From Pseudomonas sp. L5B5 (GTDB taxonomy: Bacteria; Pseudomonadota; Gammaproteobacteria; Pseudomonadales; Pseudomonadaceae), in contig NZ_CP084742.1 of assembly GCF_020520285.1 (NCBI RefSeq), positions 1,364,001 through 1,428,000 of the forward strand: 64,000 nucleotides of DNA, given 5' to 3'. This document shows positions 8,101 to 16,422 of this stretch, one piece after another (positions within the stretch are counted from its first letter, which is position 1; every line of letters begins with the position of its first letter). The notes below the pieces were generated by a model. The model made no database searches. It was given only the letters and a program-made list of their open reading frames with translations, and was not told the DNA's origin. The position numbers were made by a program, and so were the translations under genes.

Positions 8101-10038
8101 GCCGCTGACAATGTGGACGAAGGCGTCCTGCAGCGTGTCGTTGAGCTGCTGGATGTCCAGGTCCAGGCCTTCGGCGGCGGTGAAGGCGAAGTCGTGGATC
8201 CAGAACTCGCGGCCATTGTTGTGGCGCAGGCGATACGGGAACTCACCCAGTACCCGCAGGCCGAGGTTTTCCAGGATCGGCAGCACGTCCGACAGCGCCA
8301 GCGGGGTGTCGGCGTGATACAGCTTGCAGTGCAGCTCGCGCTGGCCGGTCACCTGGCCCAGGGGCTGGTAGAAGCTCATCACCAGCGGGTTGGCCTCGGT
8401 GAGGCTCAGCAGGTGCTGCATGTCCACCACTGCCGAATGGGCAGCGAAGCGCTCGCGGTAGCCGGCCGGGAAGCCTTTCGGGAAGTCGGCCAGGACATTG
8501 GTGCCATGGGCTTCGCCGAAGCTCTCCACCACCAGGCTGGCGTAGTCGTCCTGCCAGCTGCGGCAGGCTTGCACCACTTCTTTTTCCAGCAGCAGCGGAT
8601 CGATGTCGATGCGCTGCTTGGGGTCGACCCGCAGGATCAGTTGCACCCGGGCCAGCACCGACTCGGAGAAGAAGGTCCAGAACTCGCAGTCGGTGGCCTG
8701 CAGGCGCTCCATCAGCACCTGCTGGATCTTCTGGCGCACTTCGGTGGAATAGATGTCGCGCGGCACATAGGCCAGGCAGTAGCAGAAGCGGCCGTACGGG
8801 TCCTTGCGCAGGAACACGCGAATCTTGTTGCGCTCCTGGATCTGCACGATGGACATCACGGTGCTGAACAGCTCGTCCACCGGCGTCTGGAACAGATCGT
8901 CGCGGGGCAGCACTTCCAGGACCTGGGCCAGTTCCTTGCCCAGGTGGGCCTTGACCTGGAAGCCCGAACGCTGCTCGATCACCTCGACCTTGCGGCGGAT
9001 GTACGGGATCACCCGCACGCTCTCGCCGTACACCGAGGAGGTGTAGAGGCCCATGAAGCGACATTCCTTGATCACCTTGCCGTCGGCGTCGATCTGGCGG
9101 ATCGACACGAAGTCAGGGTAAGCCGGGCGATGCACGCGGCTGGGCAACGAGGCCTTGGCAAACGACAGCGGCGTCGGTTCGCGCAGGTAATTGACCGCGT
9201 AGTCCTCGATGTGCAGGTCGTCGCCGGTGAGGCCGGCACGCAGCAGCTTGGCCAGGCCCAGGAACGAGTCCTGGTCATATTCGATATGCCCGCCGTCCTG
9301 ATCGGTGCCGACCACGAACTCTTCGTAGCCCAGGAAGGTGAAGTGGTTGTCCACCAGCCATTCGAGGAAGCTCTTGATCTCGGACTTCTCGTCGGCAGCG
9401 ATGGCGAACTGGCTGTTGTCGATGCCCTGGATCAGCTCCTGGACCTTGGCCTTCATCGGCTCGAAGTCGGCCACGGCGACGCGCACCTCGCCCAGCACCT
9501 GTTCCAGCTCCTTGCCCAGCACGCTGAGTTCGGCGGCGTTGGCGCAACGGTCGATCTCCAGGTACATCAGCGATTCTTGCTGGACACCCTCGCCCTGGGT
9601 GCCCTTGGGCAGGATTTCCAGCAGCTCGCCCTTGCTGCCGCGGCGCACGCTGAGCACGGTGGTCTGCAGGGTGTGGATGCTGTAGCCGCGACGGTTGAGC
9701 TCGGTGCGGACCGAGTCCACCAGGAACGGCAGGTCGTGGTGCAGGACTTCCACAGCGGTGTGGGTCGACTGCCAGCCATGACGCTCGTAATCGGGGTTGT
9801 AGACGCGCACTTGCGGTTGCGCGTGATCGAAGCGCTCAAGCAGGCGCCAGGCAGAAAGGGTGCAGCCCGCCAGGTCGGACAAGCGACGCTGGGTGAGTTC
9901 GTCCAGGGAAATGATGCCGAAGAATTGTTCAGCGAACAGCGCCACTTGTGGCAGTGCCTGTTCACTGATGTGCTGCGCCAGTGCCGCTTGCAGTTGATGC
10001 TGGAAGTCGGCCTTGCTGGCTGCGGTGAAGAACGCCAT
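5179..10038 (-). CDS. gdhB: NAD-specific glutamate dehydrogenase, large GDH180 type
   Basis: 1619 residues, matching the roughly 1620-residue large NAD-dependent glutamate dehydrogenases of Pseudomonas (GDH180 class). They oxidatively deaminate L-glutamate to 2-oxoglutarate and ammonium when amino acids, especially arginine products, are the carbon source. The long N-terminal half carries the ACT-like regulatory modules of this class. The catalytic half contains LRFGNVARGGLRWSDR, the substrate-lysine segment VIVPVGAKGGF, and a dinucleotide-fold region with VVGVGDMAGDVFGNG. An upstream in-frame extension to 10206 is rejected: the start at 10038 (MAFFTAASK) has a GCGGAGT Shine-Dalgarno 9-10 bases before it and agrees with the family N-terminus. 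It is a single-gene unit closed by the terminator at 5124-5157. Confidence 0.97.
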   Translation of the reverse strand: MAFFTAASKADFQHQLQAALAQHISEQALPQVALFAEQFFGIISLDELTQRRLSDLAGCTLSAWRLLERFDHAQPQVRVYNPDYERHGWQSTHTAVEVLHHDLPFLVDSVRTELNRRGYSIHTLQTTVLSVRRGSKGELLEILPKGTQGEGVQQESLMYLEIDRCANAAELSVLGKELEQVLGEVRVAVADFEPMKAKVQELIQGIDNSQFAIAADEKSEIKSFLEWLVDNHFTFLGYEEFVVGTDQDGGHIEYDQDSFLGLAKLLRAGLTGDDLHIEDYAVNYLREPTPLSFAKASLPSRVHRPAYPDFVSIRQIDADGKVIKECRFMGLYTSSVYGESVRVIPYIRRKVEVIEQRSGFQVKAHLGKELAQVLEVLPRDDLFQTPVDELFSTVMSIVQIQERNKIRVFLRKDPYGRFCYCLAYVPRDIYSTEVRQKIQQVLMERLQATDCEFWTFFSESVLARVQLILRVDPKQRIDIDPLLLEKEVVQACRSWQDDYASLVVESFGEAHGTNVLADFPKGFPAGYRERFAAHSAVVDMQHLLSLTEANPLVMSFYQPLGQVTGQRELHCKLYHADTPLALSDVLPILENLGLRVLGEFPYRLRHNNGREFWIHDFAFTAAEGLDLDIQQLNDTLQDAFVHIVSGDAENDAFNRLVLTAGLPWRDVALLRAYARYLKQIRLGFDLGYIASTLNNHTDIARELTRLFKTRFYLARKLTQEDLDDKQQRLEQAILTALDDVQVLNEDRILRRYLDLIKATLRTNFYQTDANGQNKSYFSFKFNPHLIPELPKPVPKFEIFVYSPRVEGVHLRFGNVARGGLRWSDREEDFRTEVLGLVKAQQVKNSVIVPVGAKGGFLPRRLPLGGSRDEIAAEGIACYRIFISGLLDITDNLKDGALVPPANVVRHDNDDPYLVVAADKGTATFSDIANGIAIDYGFWLGDAFASGGSAGYDHKKMGITAKGAWVGVQRHFRERGINVQEDSITVVGVGDMAGDVFGNGLLMSDKLQLVAAFNHLHIFIDPNPNPATSFVERQRMFALPRSAWSDYDASIMSEGGGIFSRSAKSIAISPQMKERFDIQADKLTPTELLNALLKAPVDLLWNGGIGTYVKASTESHADVGDKANDALRVNGNELRCKVVGEGGNLGMTQLGRVEFGLNGGGSNTDFIDNAGGVDCSDHEVNIKILLNEVVQAGDMTDKQRNQLLASMTDEVGGLVLGNNYKQTQALSLAARRAYERAAEYKRLMSDLEGRGKLDRAIEYLPTEEQLVERAATGKGLTRPELSVLISYSKIDLKEALLKSLVPDDDYLTRDMETAFPPSLVAKFSEAMRRHRLKREIVSTQIANDLVNHMGITFVQRLKESTGMSPANVAGAYVIVRDIFHLPHWFRQIEALDHQVSAQVQLELMDELMRLGRRATRWFLRSRRNEQDAARDVAHFGPHLAALGLKLDELLEGPTREGWQNRYQAYVEAGVPELLARMVAGTTHLYTLLPIIEAADVTGQSAADVAKAYFAVGSALDLPWYLQQISDLPVGNNWQAQAREAFRDDVDWQQRAITIKVLQMADAPEDMEARVALWLEQNASMADRWRAMMVEIRAASGTDYAMYAVANRELLDLAMSGQSSL

Positions 10039-10556
10039 CTGTGGTACTCCGCTTGAGCTTGTTATTGATGGTAGCGTCGTGTGCGAACCCCCTGCGGGGC
10101 GCCGGTGCATCCTGTTCCTGAATCTCGGGCAGAGGTTGCAGGATGCCAGGTGGGTGAAGCTGGACGAGACGCGCAGGTCACATTCACACCTTCCGGGGAT
10201 GGGCATCGGCCAGGGCGAACGGGGCGATGCCCTGGCAGGCGATCATCACACAACAGACGCAACCTATTGCACTTGAGAACAAATTGTCCGCTGCGCAGCT
10301 TAACGAGTGCGATGCGACAACTGCTTGCGGTGCTGCGACATATTCGGTCAACGGCACGCAACCGGTCGGTCACGCCCTGAACAACACTAGCAGCCGCTGG
10401 GGAAAAACCAGGTTTTTCCCTGCATTCGCAGGACTTGCGTATCAAAAATGACCGGTCGGCGCCTTGCGTTCACGTCCTGTGCTCTGACAGACAAACCAGC
10501 AGAAATTCCCCCGCGATGGCAGAATCGCCTCTTTTGCCCCGCCCCAGGAATGCCTC
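10039..10556. other. Divergent intergenic region, no gene seen
   Basis: 518 bases separate gdhB (minus) from the small gene at 10557 (plus). Open frames here are short and lack ribosome binding sites. The stretch 10240-10440 is AT-richer than its surroundings and contains the palindrome annotated separately at 10400-10420. Both divergent promoters should lie here, but no sigma-70 or sigma-54 box is good enough to call. Confidence 0.6.
10400..10420. promoter_or_regulatory. Perfect 21-bp palindrome, candidate operator
   Basis: Two 10-base arms, GGGAAAAACC and its exact complement, flank a single central A. It lies 361 bases upstream of gdhB and 136 bases upstream of the gene at 10557. No gene reads into it, so a terminator role is unlikely. 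A dimeric repressor or activator site is the natural reading, but the protein is unknown. Confidence 0.55.
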
Positions 10557-10913
10557 ATGCAGATGACCACCGCCCACCTGATCGCCAACCCTTGCGATGA
10601 CGAAGAAGACAACATGGCCATGCTCTGCTGCCACAGCACCCAGGGCGAGATGTTCCTGATGACCCGCTACCCGGACGAAGACGAGCTGGAGATCACGCTC
10701 GACGGCGAGCCCTCGACCCTGGACGGGGTCAAGGTGACCCTCAGCTCCACCACCCTGCTGATCGAGATCGCCGCGGCCGACGCCGACGCCCTCAACGGCG
10801 CGGACCACCTGGAGATCCACCACGACACCGCTGCTGCCGACCTGGCCGAAGTGGAGCAGACCCTCAAGAACATCCTCCAGGGCACCGGCACCTACATCAG
10901 CCAGCTGGCCTGA
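10557..10913 (+). CDS. Small acidic protein of unknown function
   Basis: 118 residues with no signal peptide, membrane segment or recognised domain. The sequence is strongly acidic (CDDEEDN near residue 13, YPDEDELEITLDGEP in the middle) and has alternating hydrophobic/polar strands in residues 28-72, followed by a probable C-terminal helix (DLAEVEQTLKNILQG). That pattern suggests a small cytoplasmic alpha/beta protein. AGGAATGCCTC precedes the ATG. It is a lone gene with a possible operator palindrome upstream and a REP cluster downstream. I do not recognise the family beyond its looking like a conserved Pseudomonas hypothetical. Confidence 0.75.
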   Translation: MQMTTAHLIANPCDDEEDNMAMLCCHSTQGEMFLMTRYPDEDELEITLDGEPSTLDGVKVTLSSTTLLIEIAAADADALNGADHLEIHHDTAAADLAEVEQTLKNILQGTGTYISQLA

Positions 10914-10978
10914 TGTAGCCACTGCGGCAGGCGTCGGCTCACCACCGTGTTGTGCCAGGTGAACCTAGTCGCGCCCAC

Positions 10979-11071
10979 TGCGGCCGCTGCGCGCCCGGAC
11001 GCAACCTCGCTTCGTGTAGCCGCTGCCGCAGGCTGCGCACGACCGCGCAGCGGGCGCCAGATCCGCCGCCC
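10979..11071. repeat. REP repeat pair
   Basis: Inverted REP units (GGCCGCTGCGCGCCCGGACG, then GTAGCCGCTGCCGCAGGC and its inverse GCGCGGTCGTGCGCAGCC-type arm) lie between the small acidic gene and moxR. The 53 bases at 11005-11057 are identical to 28891-28943. The rest of the 303-base gap holds the inverted repeat at 11094-11130 and the moxR promoter region. Confidence 0.8.
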
Positions 11072-11093
11072 TGCGAAAAAGCCGGGAAATTTT

Positions 11094-11130
11094 CGACTAA
11101 TTGGCTAAATCGCTCTTTCCCCGTTAGTCG
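11094..11130. promoter_or_regulatory. Inverted repeat upstream of the Bat operon
   Basis: Exact 7-base arms CGACTAA and TTAGTCG are separated by 23 bases, 87 bases before the moxR start and inside an AT-rich stretch. It could be an operator or a leader hairpin for the operon. No protein is known to bind it. Confidence 0.35.
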
Positions 11131-11216
11131 GCAGACCCCGCTATGGATTAAAGTATCGCCCCCAGCCCGGACGTTCTGGCAACGCCCGGGCGCACCCTCT
11201 CCAGGAACAGTCACCG

Positions 11217-12176
<960 letters not shown>

Positions 12177-12181
12177 CGCCC

Positions 12182-13123
12182 ATGACCCATGCCAGCGCCG
12201 AACCCGGCATCCGCATCACCCTCGGTGAACTGATCGAGATGCGCCACCGTGTGCGCGAGGTGCAGCTGTTCTCCACGCCAAGCCAGCGCAGCCCACTGGT
12301 GGGGCTGCATCATTCCAAGCTGCGCGGTCGTGGAGTGGACTTCGACCAGGTGCGGGTCTACCAGGCCGGCGACGACGTGCGCACCATCGACTGGCGCGTC
12401 ACCGCGCGGACCCTGGAACCCCACACCAAGCTGTTCCATGAAGAGCGCGAACGCCCGATCTTCATCATGGTCGAGCAGAGCCGCCAGTTGTTCTTCGGTT
12501 CCGGGCTGATGTTCAAGTCGGTGCTCGCCGCCCAGGCCGCAAGCCTGATCGGCTGGGCCGCCCTGGGCCACAACGACCGGGTTGGCGGCCTGGTCTATGG
12601 CGACGACGAGCACTACGAGATCAAGCCCCGGCGCAGCAAGCAGAGCCTGTTGCAACTGCTCAACCGCCTGGTGCGGGTCAACCAGTCGCTGCACGCCGAT
12701 GCCCAGCCCCAGCGCGACGCCCTGGGCACCGCGCTGCTGCGAGGTCGCGAAGTGCTGCGCCCCGGCAGCCTGGTGATCGTGATCTGCGACGAACGTGCGC
12801 TGAGCGACGCCGCCGAACAGCAACTGAGCCTGCTGTCACGCCACTGCGACCTGCTGCTGATGCCGCTCTCCGACCCCCTGGACCATGCCCTGCCCGCCGC
12901 CGGCCTGATGCGCTTCGCCGAGCGTGGCGCGCAGCTGGAACTGGACACCCTCAACTATGAGCTGCGCCAGGCCTACCGCGCCCAGAGCGAAGCGCGCATC
13001 GCCCGCTGGGAGCGCCTGGCACAGAAGCTGCGGGTCTTGCTGATGCCCCTGAGCACCCAGAGCGAAATGGTCGAGCAACTGCGCGAGTACCTCAACCCGC
13101 AGCGCCCGGGAGCCGGCCGATGA
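12182..13123 (+). CDS. DUF58 domain protein of the Bat operon
   Basis: 313 residues. It contains the DUF58 hallmark VYQAGDDVRTIDWRVTART (about residues 59-77) followed by a VWA-like fold (PIFIMVEQS, a degenerate metal site). DUF58 proteins are the constant companions of MoxR ATPases and probably adapt the ATPase to its clients. The start is placed at 12182, five bases after the moxR stop, because the in-frame upstream extension would lie inside moxR. The stop overlaps the next start by 4 bases (ATGA), indicating translational coupling. No transmembrane segment is evident. Confidence 0.92.
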   Translation: MTHASAEPGIRITLGELIEMRHRVREVQLFSTPSQRSPLVGLHHSKLRGRGVDFDQVRVYQAGDDVRTIDWRVTARTLEPHTKLFHEERERPIFIMVEQSRQLFFGSGLMFKSVLAAQAASLIGWAALGHNDRVGGLVYGDDEHYEIKPRRSKQSLLQLLNRLVRVNQSLHADAQPQRDALGTALLRGREVLRPGSLVIVICDERALSDAAEQQLSLLSRHCDLLLMPLSDPLDHALPAAGLMRFAERGAQLELDTLNYELRQAYRAQSEARIARWERLAQKLRVLLMPLSTQSEMVEQLREYLNPQRPGAGR

Positions 13124-13614
13124 GCAGCCTGGAGCAGCTGCAGCCACTGCTGCCCCCACCACCGGTGGGCCTGTGGCCTCCGGCGCCGGGCTGGTGGCTG
13201 CTGGCCGTGGCGTTGCCAACCCTGGCCTTCGCCCTGTGGCACTGGCGTCACCTGTGGCGACGCAAGAAAGTCCCCAGCCGCGCCGAACAGCCCCTGGACC
13301 CGGTGCGCCTGGCCGCCCTGGCGGAACTGGCGCTGCTGCCCAAGCCCTACGACGGCGCTCCGGCCGGGGCCTGGCTACAGGCGCTCAACGGGCTGCTCAA
13401 GCGCCTGTGCCGCAACCATTATCCCCACAGCCAGAGCCACACCCTCAACGGCCGCAAGTGGCTGGCGTTCCTCGACAACCGCTGTCCGGCGGCCGGCCTG
13501 ACCCGCTGGATGGTACTGGTGGAAGGCGCCTACAAGCCCGAGTGCAAGCTTGACGACAAAGCTATTGCCGGCCTGACCCAGGCAGTGGACACCTGGATTC
13601 GCAAGCATGTTTGA
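13120..13614 (+). CDS. DUF4381 single-span membrane protein of the Bat operon
   Basis: 164 residues with one strong transmembrane helix near the N-terminus (about residues 24-42, [19 protein letters not shown]), then a basic linker and a C-terminal soluble domain of roughly 110 residues ([22 protein letters not shown]). This matches DUF4381, a family found almost only between DUF58 and VWA genes in MoxR operons. It overlaps its upstream neighbour by 4 and its downstream neighbour by 8 bases. The precise role is unknown; a membrane scaffold for the VWA proteins is inference. Confidence 0.9.
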   Translation: MSSLEQLQPLLPPPPVGLWPPAPGWWLLAVALPTLAFALWHWRHLWRRKKVPSRAEQPLDPVRLAALAELALLPKPYDGAPAGAWLQALNGLLKRLCRNHYPHSQSHTLNGRKWLAFLDNRCPAAGLTRWMVLVEGAYKPECKLDDKAIAGLTQAVDTWIRKHV

Positions 13615-14683
13615 GTTCGCCTGGCCGTGGATCTTCGCCCTGCTGCCCCTGCCCTGGCTGCTGCGCCTGGTGCTGCCCGCGGCCGACAGTGGCGAGCCGG
13701 CGCTGAAGGTCAGTTTCCTCAGTGACCTGGAAGGCCTCTCCAAGCGCCGCGCCCGGGCCCACCTGCCGGCCTGGCGCCAGCAGGCACGTTTCATCCTGCT
13801 CTGGGTCCTGCTGCTGATCGCCGCGGCCCGCCCACAATGGCTGGGCGACCCCCTGCCGGTTGCCGCCAGCGGACGCGACCTGCTGGTGGCAGTGGACGTC
13901 TCCGGCTCCATGGACTTTCCCGACATGCAGTGGCAGGACGAGGACGTCAGCCGCCTGAGCCTGGTCAAGCACCTGCTGGGGGACTTTCTCGAACACCGCG
14001 AAGGTGACCGGGTGGGCTTGATCCTGTTTGGCAGCAAGGCTTACCTGCAGGCTCCCCTGACCTTCGACCGGCACACGGTACGGGTCTGGCTGGACGAAGC
14101 GAAGATCGGCATCGCCGGCAAGAACACCGCCATCGGCGACGCCATCGGCCTGGCCCTCAAGCGCTTGCGCCAGCGCCCGGCCCAGAGCCGGGTGCTGATC
14201 CTGGTCACCGACGGCGCCAACAATGGTGGCGAGATCGCCCCCATCACCGCGGCACGCCTGGCGGCCGAGGAAGGTGTGAAGATCTACCCGATCGGCATTG
14301 GCGCCGATCCGGGCCAGAGCGCCACCCTCGGCATTCTGGGGCTCAACCCCAGCCTTGACCTGGACGAGCCGGCCCTCAAGGAACTGGCCGAGGTCACCGG
14401 CGGACGCTACTTCCGCGCCCGCGACGGCCAGGAGCTGCTGGCGATCAAGGACACCCTCGATCAGCTGGAGCCGGTGGCCCAGCAACCGACCCAGGCCCGC
14501 CCGGCCCAGGCCCTGTACCACTGGCCACTGGCTGCGGCGTTGCTGCTCAGCGCGCTGCTGGTGCTGCGCGAACGCTGGCCCCAGAACCCGCTGCAACGTT
14601 TCCTGACCAGGAAGCATTTCCTGCAACCCTTGCCCCACTGGCGGCAACGCCTCAAGCGCCTGCGTCTGCGGAGGCGTCGATGA
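13607..14683 (+). CDS. VWA-domain membrane protein, BatA-like
   Basis: 358 residues. Hydrophobic segments at about 5-25 and 60-75, and one near the C-terminus (about 303-320), bracket a von Willebrand factor A domain that starts at residue 91. Its metal-ion-dependent adhesion site is intact: DVSGS at 97-101, with downstream LVTDGANNGGE. The VWA domain should face the periplasm and bind a partner through Mg2+. The position after DUF4381 and before a second VWA/TPR gene fits BatA of Bacteroides-type aerotolerance operons. The last residues are very basic (RQRLKRLRLRRRR). Confidence 0.9.
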   Translation: MFEFAWPWIFALLPLPWLLRLVLPAADSGEPALKVSFLSDLEGLSKRRARAHLPAWRQQARFILLWVLLLIAAARPQWLGDPLPVAASGRDLLVAVDVSGSMDFPDMQWQDEDVSRLSLVKHLLGDFLEHREGDRVGLILFGSKAYLQAPLTFDRHTVRVWLDEAKIGIAGKNTAIGDAIGLALKRLRQRPAQSRVLILVTDGANNGGEIAPITAARLAAEEGVKIYPIGIGADPGQSATLGILGLNPSLDLDEPALKELAEVTGGRYFRARDGQELLAIKDTLDQLEPVAQQPTQARPAQALYHWPLAAALLLSALLVLRERWPQNPLQRFLTRKHFLQPLPHWRQRLKRLRLRRRR

Positions 14684-16422
14684 TTGCCCTCTGGCCCCAT
14701 TGGTTCCGTCCCTGGTGGTTGCTGATACTGCCGCTGCTGGTTTTGCTGGTGTGGAAGCTCTGGCACCGGCAGAAACGTACCGGACGCTGGCAGATGATCC
14801 TGCCGGCGGCGTTTCATGCCGCCCTGCTCAGCGGCGGCAATGGCCGCGAATCCAAGCTGCCCTGGGTCGCCCTGGGCCTGGCCTGGCTGCTGGCGGTACT
14901 GGCCCTGATGGGCCCCAGCTGGCAACGGGTGGAGCAGACCAGCCAGAAACCCGCCGACCCGCTGGTGGTGCTACTGGAGCTGACCCCGCAGATGCTCGCC
15001 GACGACGTGCCGCCCAATCGCCTGGAGCAGGCCCGGCACAAGCTGCTGGACCTGCTCGCCCTGCGCAGTGATGCCCAGACCGCCATCGTGGTCTATGCCG
15101 GCAGTGCCCACACGCTGGTGCCGTTGTCCGATGACCTGGCCACCAGCCGCAACCTGCTCGATGCCCTCAAGCCATCGATCATGCCCCAGGCTGGCCAGCG
15201 CGCCGACCTGGCGCTGCGCAAGGCCCTCAAGCTGCTGGACCAGGGTGCCCTGGGCCAGGGCCGGGTACTGCTGATGGCGTCCTCCCTCAGCGAACAGGAG
15301 CGCCAGGGCATCCGCCAGGCCCTGGGCAGCGACGGCCCGCAGTTGCTGATGCTCGGTATCGGCAGTCGCGACGGCGCCCCCGTGCCACTGGACGATGGCA
15401 GCTATCTCAAGGATGACCAGGGCGCGATCGTGGTCTCGCGCCTGGACAGCCCCGGGCTCAAGCCATTCATCGGCGAAGTCGGCGGCCGCTACCGCCAGGC
15501 CCGCCTGGACGACAGCGACCTGCGCGGCCTGGGCCTGCTGGGCGGCCCACGGGGCGTGCGCGACGACGGCCAGACCCTGCGCCTGGACACCTGGGCCGAC
15601 CAGGGCTATTGGCTGCTGCTGCCGCTGTTGCTCCTGGCCGCCTGCGCCGGACGCCGCGGCTGGCTGTTCTGCCTGCCGCTGTTGCTGTTCGCCGTGCCGC
15701 AACCCAGCTACGCCTTCGACTTCAACGACCTGTGGCTGCGCCCCGACCAGCAAGGCCAGCGCCTGTTGCAGCAACAGCGCCCGGCCGAGGCCGCGCGACA
15801 CTTCCAGGATCGCCAATGGCAGGGCGTGGCCCTGTACGAAGCCGGCCAATACACTGCCGCCGCCGAGCGCTTCGCCGAAGGCAACGATGCCCGCGCCCAT
15901 TACAATCGTGGCAATGCCCTGGCCCGCAGCGCAGAGTTGGACGCTGCCATCGACGCCTACGAGCAGGCCCTGGAACTGGAGCCCGACCTGCAACCGGCGC
16001 AACAAAACCTGGCCCTGGTGCAAAGCCTGCGGCAACAGCAGCAGGCCGTGGAGCCACCTTCGCCGATCAAGCCGGAAAGTCCCCAAGTGGAGGACAATGT
16101 CCGGCCCGACCCCGGTGGAACCGCCAATACCCCGGCCCCGGGCAGCGAGACGCCTCCGGCCTCCGCCAACAGTACCCCCGGCCCGGGCGAGGTGACGCCA
16201 ACGGATCCGCAGAGGCCCGGCCACAGCGACGTGCCCGGCAGTGAACTGGACGACGAACACACCACCACCCCGCTGCGCCCGGTGGAAGACAGCCTGGATG
16301 CTGAACACCAGCAGGCGCTGGAACAATGGTTGCGCAAGATCCCGGACGATCCGGGCGAACTGCTCAGGCGTAAATTCTGGTACGAACAGCAAACCCATCA
16401 GGATCAGGGAAAAATTCGATGA
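14680..16422 (+). CDS. VWA-TPR fusion protein, BatB/BatC-like
   Basis: 580 residues. Two N-terminal helices (about 10-28, 62-78) precede a VWA-type domain (about 93-290). A third helix (about 311-345) is followed by a TPR region with the motif ARAHYNRGNALARSAELDAA and AIDAYEQALELEPDLQPAQ (about residues 405-445), and then a proline/acid-rich tail to about 540. In Bacteroides the VWA (BatB) and TPR (BatC) parts are separate; here they are one chain. The usual DxSxS metal site is replaced by ELTPQ (100-104), so divalent-metal binding is doubtful. Four-base overlaps couple it to both neighbours. Confidence 0.9.
   Translation: MIALWPHWFRPWWLLILPLLVLLVWKLWHRQKRTGRWQMILPAAFHAALLSGGNGRESKLPWVALGLAWLLAVLALMGPSWQRVEQTSQKPADPLVVLLELTPQMLADDVPPNRLEQARHKLLDLLALRSDAQTAIVVYAGSAHTLVPLSDDLATSRNLLDALKPSIMPQAGQRADLALRKALKLLDQGALGQGRVLLMASSLSEQERQGIRQALGSDGPQLLMLGIGSRDGAPVPLDDGSYLKDDQGAIVVSRLDSPGLKPFIGEVGGRYRQARLDDSDLRGLGLLGGPRGVRDDGQTLRLDTWADQGYWLLLPLLLLAACAGRRGWLFCLPLLLFAVPQPSYAFDFNDLWLRPDQQGQRLLQQQRPAEAARHFQDRQWQGVALYEAGQYTAAAERFAEGNDARAHYNRGNALARSAELDAAIDAYEQALELEPDLQPAQQNLALVQSLRQQQQAVEPPSPIKPESPQVEDNVRPDPGGTANTPAPGSETPPASANSTPGPGEVTPTDPQRPGHSDVPGSELDDEHTTTPLRPVEDSLDAEHQQALEQWLRKIPDDPGELLRRKFWYEQQTHQDQGKIR

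Noticed and set aside
5140..10056. Very long plus-strand open frames (911 and 701 codons) opposite gdhB
   Set aside because: They are antisense shadows caused by high third-position GC in gdhB. The translations are histidine/glutamine/valine-rich with no domains, and there is no ribosome binding site.
10400..10420. Terminator
   Set aside because: It has a T-stretch inside the stem, but no gene reads into it from either side. The loop would be only a few bases, and the symmetry about a single base suits a DNA operator better.
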